Assembly (NCBI RefSeq): GCF_900545795.1
Contig: NZ_URAR01000004.1
Span: 76,014-140,013, forward strand
DNA: 64,000 nt
Reading direction: 5' to 3'
Origin: an uncultured Veillonella sp.
GTDB lineage: Bacteria; Bacillota; Negativicutes; Veillonellales; Veillonellaceae
Under the pieces are notes generated by a model. That model was not told the origin of the DNA and did not search any database. It worked only from the letters and a program-made list of their open reading frames with translations. Position 1 is the stretch's first letter. Every line of letters begins with the position of its first letter. The translations under genes and the position numbers were made by a program. Shown piece by piece: positions 61,231-64,000 of the stretch.

Positions 61231-63012
61231 TTACATTCCTCCTAATTCAGGTCTCATAAACGGTGCTTGACGCTCTTTTACATCAATGATCAATGTCACC
61301 GTGTCTACACCCTTCGCTTTAAAATCAGCTACTTCACGCTCTGTAAGGGCGCCTAAGATGTGAGCTGTATGTAAATGTACTGTATGTTCACAATAGTCTT
61401 GGCGAATGCGGCGCCATTCCACAAAGCGATAATGCGGAATATAAGCTGACACGAGAGCTTCATCGCGCCAGAAAGCTTCACCTTGTTGGAGTAATTCCTT
61501 AGTCTGCTTAGGCAAACCTAATTCGTCACCGCGCACCTTGCCGCCATAACTAACTAAACAGTCATATTGTAATAGCTCCTGACTCGTTACATCTCCTTGC
61601 CTGCCAAAGAATTCATATAAAAAGGCCATCTGATCTTTATCATTTAACTTTCTTTGATGAAGCTTTTGACTGAGCCATGCCTTTGTCATAGACTCAAAAT
61701 AATGGAAGGCACTGTGTTTTTCTTCAATTAAGCGACGACCAATATAGCCAAATACAGTGCGCAAGCGCTCACTATTATAGAAACGCTCAAACACATCTTC
61801 CAAATGCTTTAAAAAGCGCACTTCTTCATAAGGAAGTACATGGCTAGCTAGGACTTCATAAGGCGCTTTTTTATCATATATATACTCATAATCTTGGCTC
61901 CGTTCTAAACCTGAGCCTTGTAATAATTTTAAAAAGCCTAGTTGCAACGCATGAGGCTGTAAGGCAAACACATCATTAAAGGATTGTGCAAAGCGCTCGT
62001 ACGGCTCGTGAGGCAAGCCTACAATAAGGTCCATATGCACGTGGGTACGCCCTGCTTTTATAACTGGCTCAATAACTTCACAAATATGAGGCCAATTATT
62101 ATACCTCTTAATCGCTTTTAATGTGTCTGGATTTGTACTCTGTACGCCCACCTCAATTTGAATGCGCCCTTTAGGAGAATGACATAAAATATCTACTTCC
62201 TTAGGCCCCATGAGAACTGGCTCCATTTCCAAATGAAAATTCGTAGTTGTATCGGCCTCAACAATCCACTCCATAATTGGCAAATGGTGGTGTGCTGCAC
62301 AGTTAAACGTACGATCAACAAATTTTATCTGCTTCACGTTATGGTCGATAAACCATTGCAATTCCTGTAATGTACGCTCTAAGGGAAAGAAGCGAACTGT
62401 ATTGGCATTACCAGATAAACAATATTGACAAGAGAATGGACAGCCGCGAGACGATTCATAGTACATAATTTTATGCTCCAAATCATCCATATCTGCTTCT
62501 TCATAAGGGAAGGGAATAACACTTAAATCCTTCACCTCAGCTACGACTTCAGAGCCTCTAATTGAATTAGTCTCTCTGCAGCGCCCTAATAAACCTTCTA
62601 TGGCCGGTTCAAAAGGCGACTCTTCACACTCTATGCGCTCAATGAAATTAGTAAAGACTTCTTCCCCTTCACCTTGCACAATAAAATCTATATACGGATG
62701 TGCTTCTAATATCTCGCTCGCCGTATAGCTCACTTCAGGGCCTCCTAAGACGATACGCAACTTAGGATTAATAGATTTCAAAAGCTGTGCCACATGAAGT
62801 GTCATATCAATATTCCAAATATAACAAGCAAAGCCTATAACATCGGCATCATGTTCAGTAATATCGCTAATAATATCTAAAACAGGCATATTAATAGTAT
62901 ATTCTACTATATTATATGCCTGCCCGCGGGTACGCCCATAAGCCCTTAAATACCTAAGGGCTAATGACGAATGTATAAATTTTGAGTTTAATGTACTTAA
63001 TACAACGTTCAT
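61231..63012 (-). CDS. B12-binding-domain radical SAM protein (DUF4080 type)
   Basis: A 593-residue protein. N-terminal cobalamin-binding-like domain (DVIGFACYIWNIDMTLHVAQ, RIVLGGPEVSYTASEILEAH); radical SAM core with SSRGCPFSCQYCLSG (CxxxCxxC) and FVDRTFNC; C-terminal DUF4080-like region. The N-terminal domain lacks a clear DxHxxG base-off motif. Function not known; perhaps methyl transfer or another difficult C-H chemistry. The start MNVVLSTLNSKFIHSSLALR is typical of the family. Confidence 0.88.
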   Translation of the reverse strand: MNVVLSTLNSKFIHSSLALRYLRAYGRTRGQAYNIVEYTINMPVLDIISDITEHDADVIGFACYIWNIDMTLHVAQLLKSINPKLRIVLGGPEVSYTASEILEAHPYIDFIVQGEGEEVFTNFIERIECEESPFEPAIEGLLGRCRETNSIRGSEVVAEVKDLSVIPFPYEEADMDDLEHKIMYYESSRGCPFSCQYCLSGNANTVRFFPLERTLQELQWFIDHNVKQIKFVDRTFNCAAHHHLPIMEWIVEADTTTNFHLEMEPVLMGPKEVDILCHSPKGRIQIEVGVQSTNPDTLKAIKRYNNWPHICEVIEPVIKAGRTHVHMDLIVGLPHEPYERFAQSFNDVFALQPHALQLGFLKLLQGSGLERSQDYEYIYDKKAPYEVLASHVLPYEEVRFLKHLEDVFERFYNSERLRTVFGYIGRRLIEEKHSAFHYFESMTKAWLSQKLHQRKLNDKDQMAFLYEFFGRQGDVTSQELLQYDCLVSYGGKVRGDELGLPKQTKELLQQGEAFWRDEALVSAYIPHYRFVEWRRIRQDYCEHTVHLHTAHILGALTEREVADFKAKGVDTVTLIIDVKERQAPFMRPELGGM

Positions 63013-63208
63013 AGATTATTAAATTCCTTTATATGATCACAGCTACTACTGTCTCTAATGTTTTTACTTACTACCATATTTTAAAATGGCACAATTCTTG
63101 TTAATGATATAATTTCTAACTAATTATAACACATTCAGACCTTGGCTTGTACCATTTTACGGTAATCTTACAAATTAGCCACCTCTCAATATTCTCAAGG
63201 TATCCATC
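63013..63208. other. AT-rich intergenic DNA upstream of the B12 radical SAM gene
   Basis: No gene or clear hairpin is visible. The promoter for the two radical SAM genes is probably here. Confidence 0.35.
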
Positions 63209-63358
63209 TCTTACATTTCAATCGACATATTCAATGTATCAATCACCTATACTTCAACCGGGACTTTTAATTTGTGGTTAACTTTTAATCCAATTAACAT
63301 TTTCAATGTCTCAATAGCTTATACTTCAATTTTCAATGTCTCAATAGCTTATACGTCA
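63209..63358. repeat. tandem repeat, about 30-base unit
   Basis: Two nearly perfect adjacent copies of a 30-base unit (TTTTCAATGTCTCAATAGCT followed by TATACxTCAA) cover about 63299-63358. A third, diverged copy lies at about 63229-63257, with older traces before it. The last copy runs into the 3' end of the histidine phosphatase gene, covering its stop codon. Confidence 0.8.
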
Positions 63359-63933
63359 AATGTAAAAATGTCACAATTATAAATAAGCGGACAATCAAAG
63401 AAGGTATTCATTAACTCTAGCTTTGATGCAGTTGGCTTCTCCACCACTTGGAAAAAAGCTTTCATAAACAGCGCATGAGTAAATAACGCCACATGCTTTT
63501 CACGGCCACTAAACTGCTCCTGCAGCATGGAGTGAACTAATTTTACGCGATCAATAAACTGACCAAAGGATTCAACTTCAGGACTCACTTGCCACTCTGG
63601 ATTCATGGCCTCCCAAAAAGCATTAACCATGGGCTTACGCTCTTCCAAGGTGGTACCATTGGCCTTCTTAGGATCTAAATAAGTAAATTCTCGTACTTCC
63701 GCCCATTCCCAAACTGGCGCCGCTGGATGAACTAATCGCGTCGGCTCTGCTGTTTGTTGCGTACGCAAATACGAGGACACAATGATATGGTCAATGCGCT
63801 TCGGTAATTTGCTAGGAACTTCACCAGCTTGCTGATGACCTAATTCTGTCAAAGGAGTTAATGCCGTATCGCCAGTTTTAAGTCCTGCATTAGCAGTGCT
63901 CTCTCCATGACGGATTAAATATATAGTGCTCAT
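63349..63933 (-). CDS. histidine phosphatase (phosphoglycerate mutase-like) family protein
   Basis: A 194-residue phosphatase-fold protein. MSTIYLIRHGESTANAGL carries the RHG catalytic motif with the phospho-accepting His, and HVALFTHALFMKAFF provides the second catalytic His. The ligand-specific loops are not diagnostic; it could be a cobalamin-pathway (CobC-like) or general sugar phosphatase. The frame opens at 63945, but the ATG at 63931-63933 follows GAGG. Immediately upstream begins a heptanucleotide repeat. Confidence 0.88.
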   Translation of the reverse strand: MSTIYLIRHGESTANAGLKTGDTALTPLTELGHQQAGEVPSKLPKRIDHIIVSSYLRTQQTAEPTRLVHPAAPVWEWAEVREFTYLDPKKANGTTLEERKPMVNAFWEAMNPEWQVSPEVESFGQFIDRVKLVHSMLQEQFSGREKHVALFTHALFMKAFFQVVEKPTASKLELMNTFFDCPLIYNCDIFTFDV

Positions 63934-63944
63934 AGGATGCCTCA

Positions 63945-64000
63945 TTCTAACTTCTAACTTCTAACTTCTAACTTCTAACTTCTAACTTCTAACTTCTAAC
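63945..64000. repeat. heptanucleotide repeat (TTCTAAC)n, at least 8 perfect copies
   Basis: Eight perfect copies fill 63945-64000 exactly and continue past the window edge. Read with the downstream gene (minus strand), the unit is GTTAGAA and ends about 2 bases before the GAGG ribosome binding site of the histidine phosphatase gene. Every frame through it contains TAG, so it is not coding for that gene. Confidence 0.97.

Overview
The window looks like a core chromosomal segment of an asaccharolytic, diderm Firmicute of the class Negativicutes, most probably a Veillonella or close relative. Reasons: low-GC DNA with Firmicute-type gene clusters (dxr-cdsA-uppS-frr-pyrH-tsf-rpsB; polC; ybeY-era-recO-glyQS; hslVU-trmFO-topA-dprA) sits beside outer-membrane features, namely two YadA-type trimeric autotransporter adhesins, one carrying a C-terminal S-layer-homology (SLH) domain. 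Genus assignment is inference from gene content; no rRNA gene is present. Nearly all genes lie on the minus strand.

Layout. 1-5.3 kb: lipid, isoprenoid and translation cluster, read right to left from rpsB to dxr. 5.4-10.9 kb: two paralogous trimeric autotransporter adhesins. 11.2-14.4 kb: gluconate permease and gluconokinase. 14.5-24.3 kb: PolC without its usual proofreading domain, a VanW protein, HolA, ComEC and ComEA. 24.4-25.6 kb: M29 aminopeptidase (plus strand). 25.8-27.4 kb: a decayed, phage-like or mobile-element fragment that contains a nested small ORF with a strong ribosome binding site. 27.5-34.1 kb: dCMP deaminase, LeuS, a family-18 glycosidase-like protein, PheA. 34.4-35.3 kb: Lgt. 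35.5-39.9 kb: an accessory redox island with three flavodoxin-fold proteins, an NAD(P)-binding protein, an HxlR regulator, an NTF2-like protein and a heme-b-type membrane protein, tied together by repeated upstream DNA motifs. 40.3-49.4 kb: hslU, hslV, trmFO, topA, dprA, comM (yifB), yraN. 50-63 kb: rnhB, rbgA, rplS, glyS, glyQ, recO, a CNNM/CorC transporter, era, ybeY, phoH and two radical SAM enzymes. The window ends with a histidine phosphatase gene whose 5' side is a heptanucleotide repeat running off the window edge.

How the genes work together. Several DNA-uptake genes (comEA, comEC, dprA, comM, and the comEB-like dCMP deaminase) are spread through the window, which fits a naturally transformable organism. 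The left cluster couples ribosome production to envelope precursor synthesis. The adhesin pair appears built to link an outer-membrane barrel to the periplasm or peptidoglycan through extensions placed after the barrel. Intergenic DNA is notable for short tandem repeats with 20-30 base periods, and for several terminators made of unusually long imperfect hairpins.

Limits: all calls come from reading sequence and translations by eye. No database search, alignment or folding program was run. Promoter and operator calls are pattern matches.
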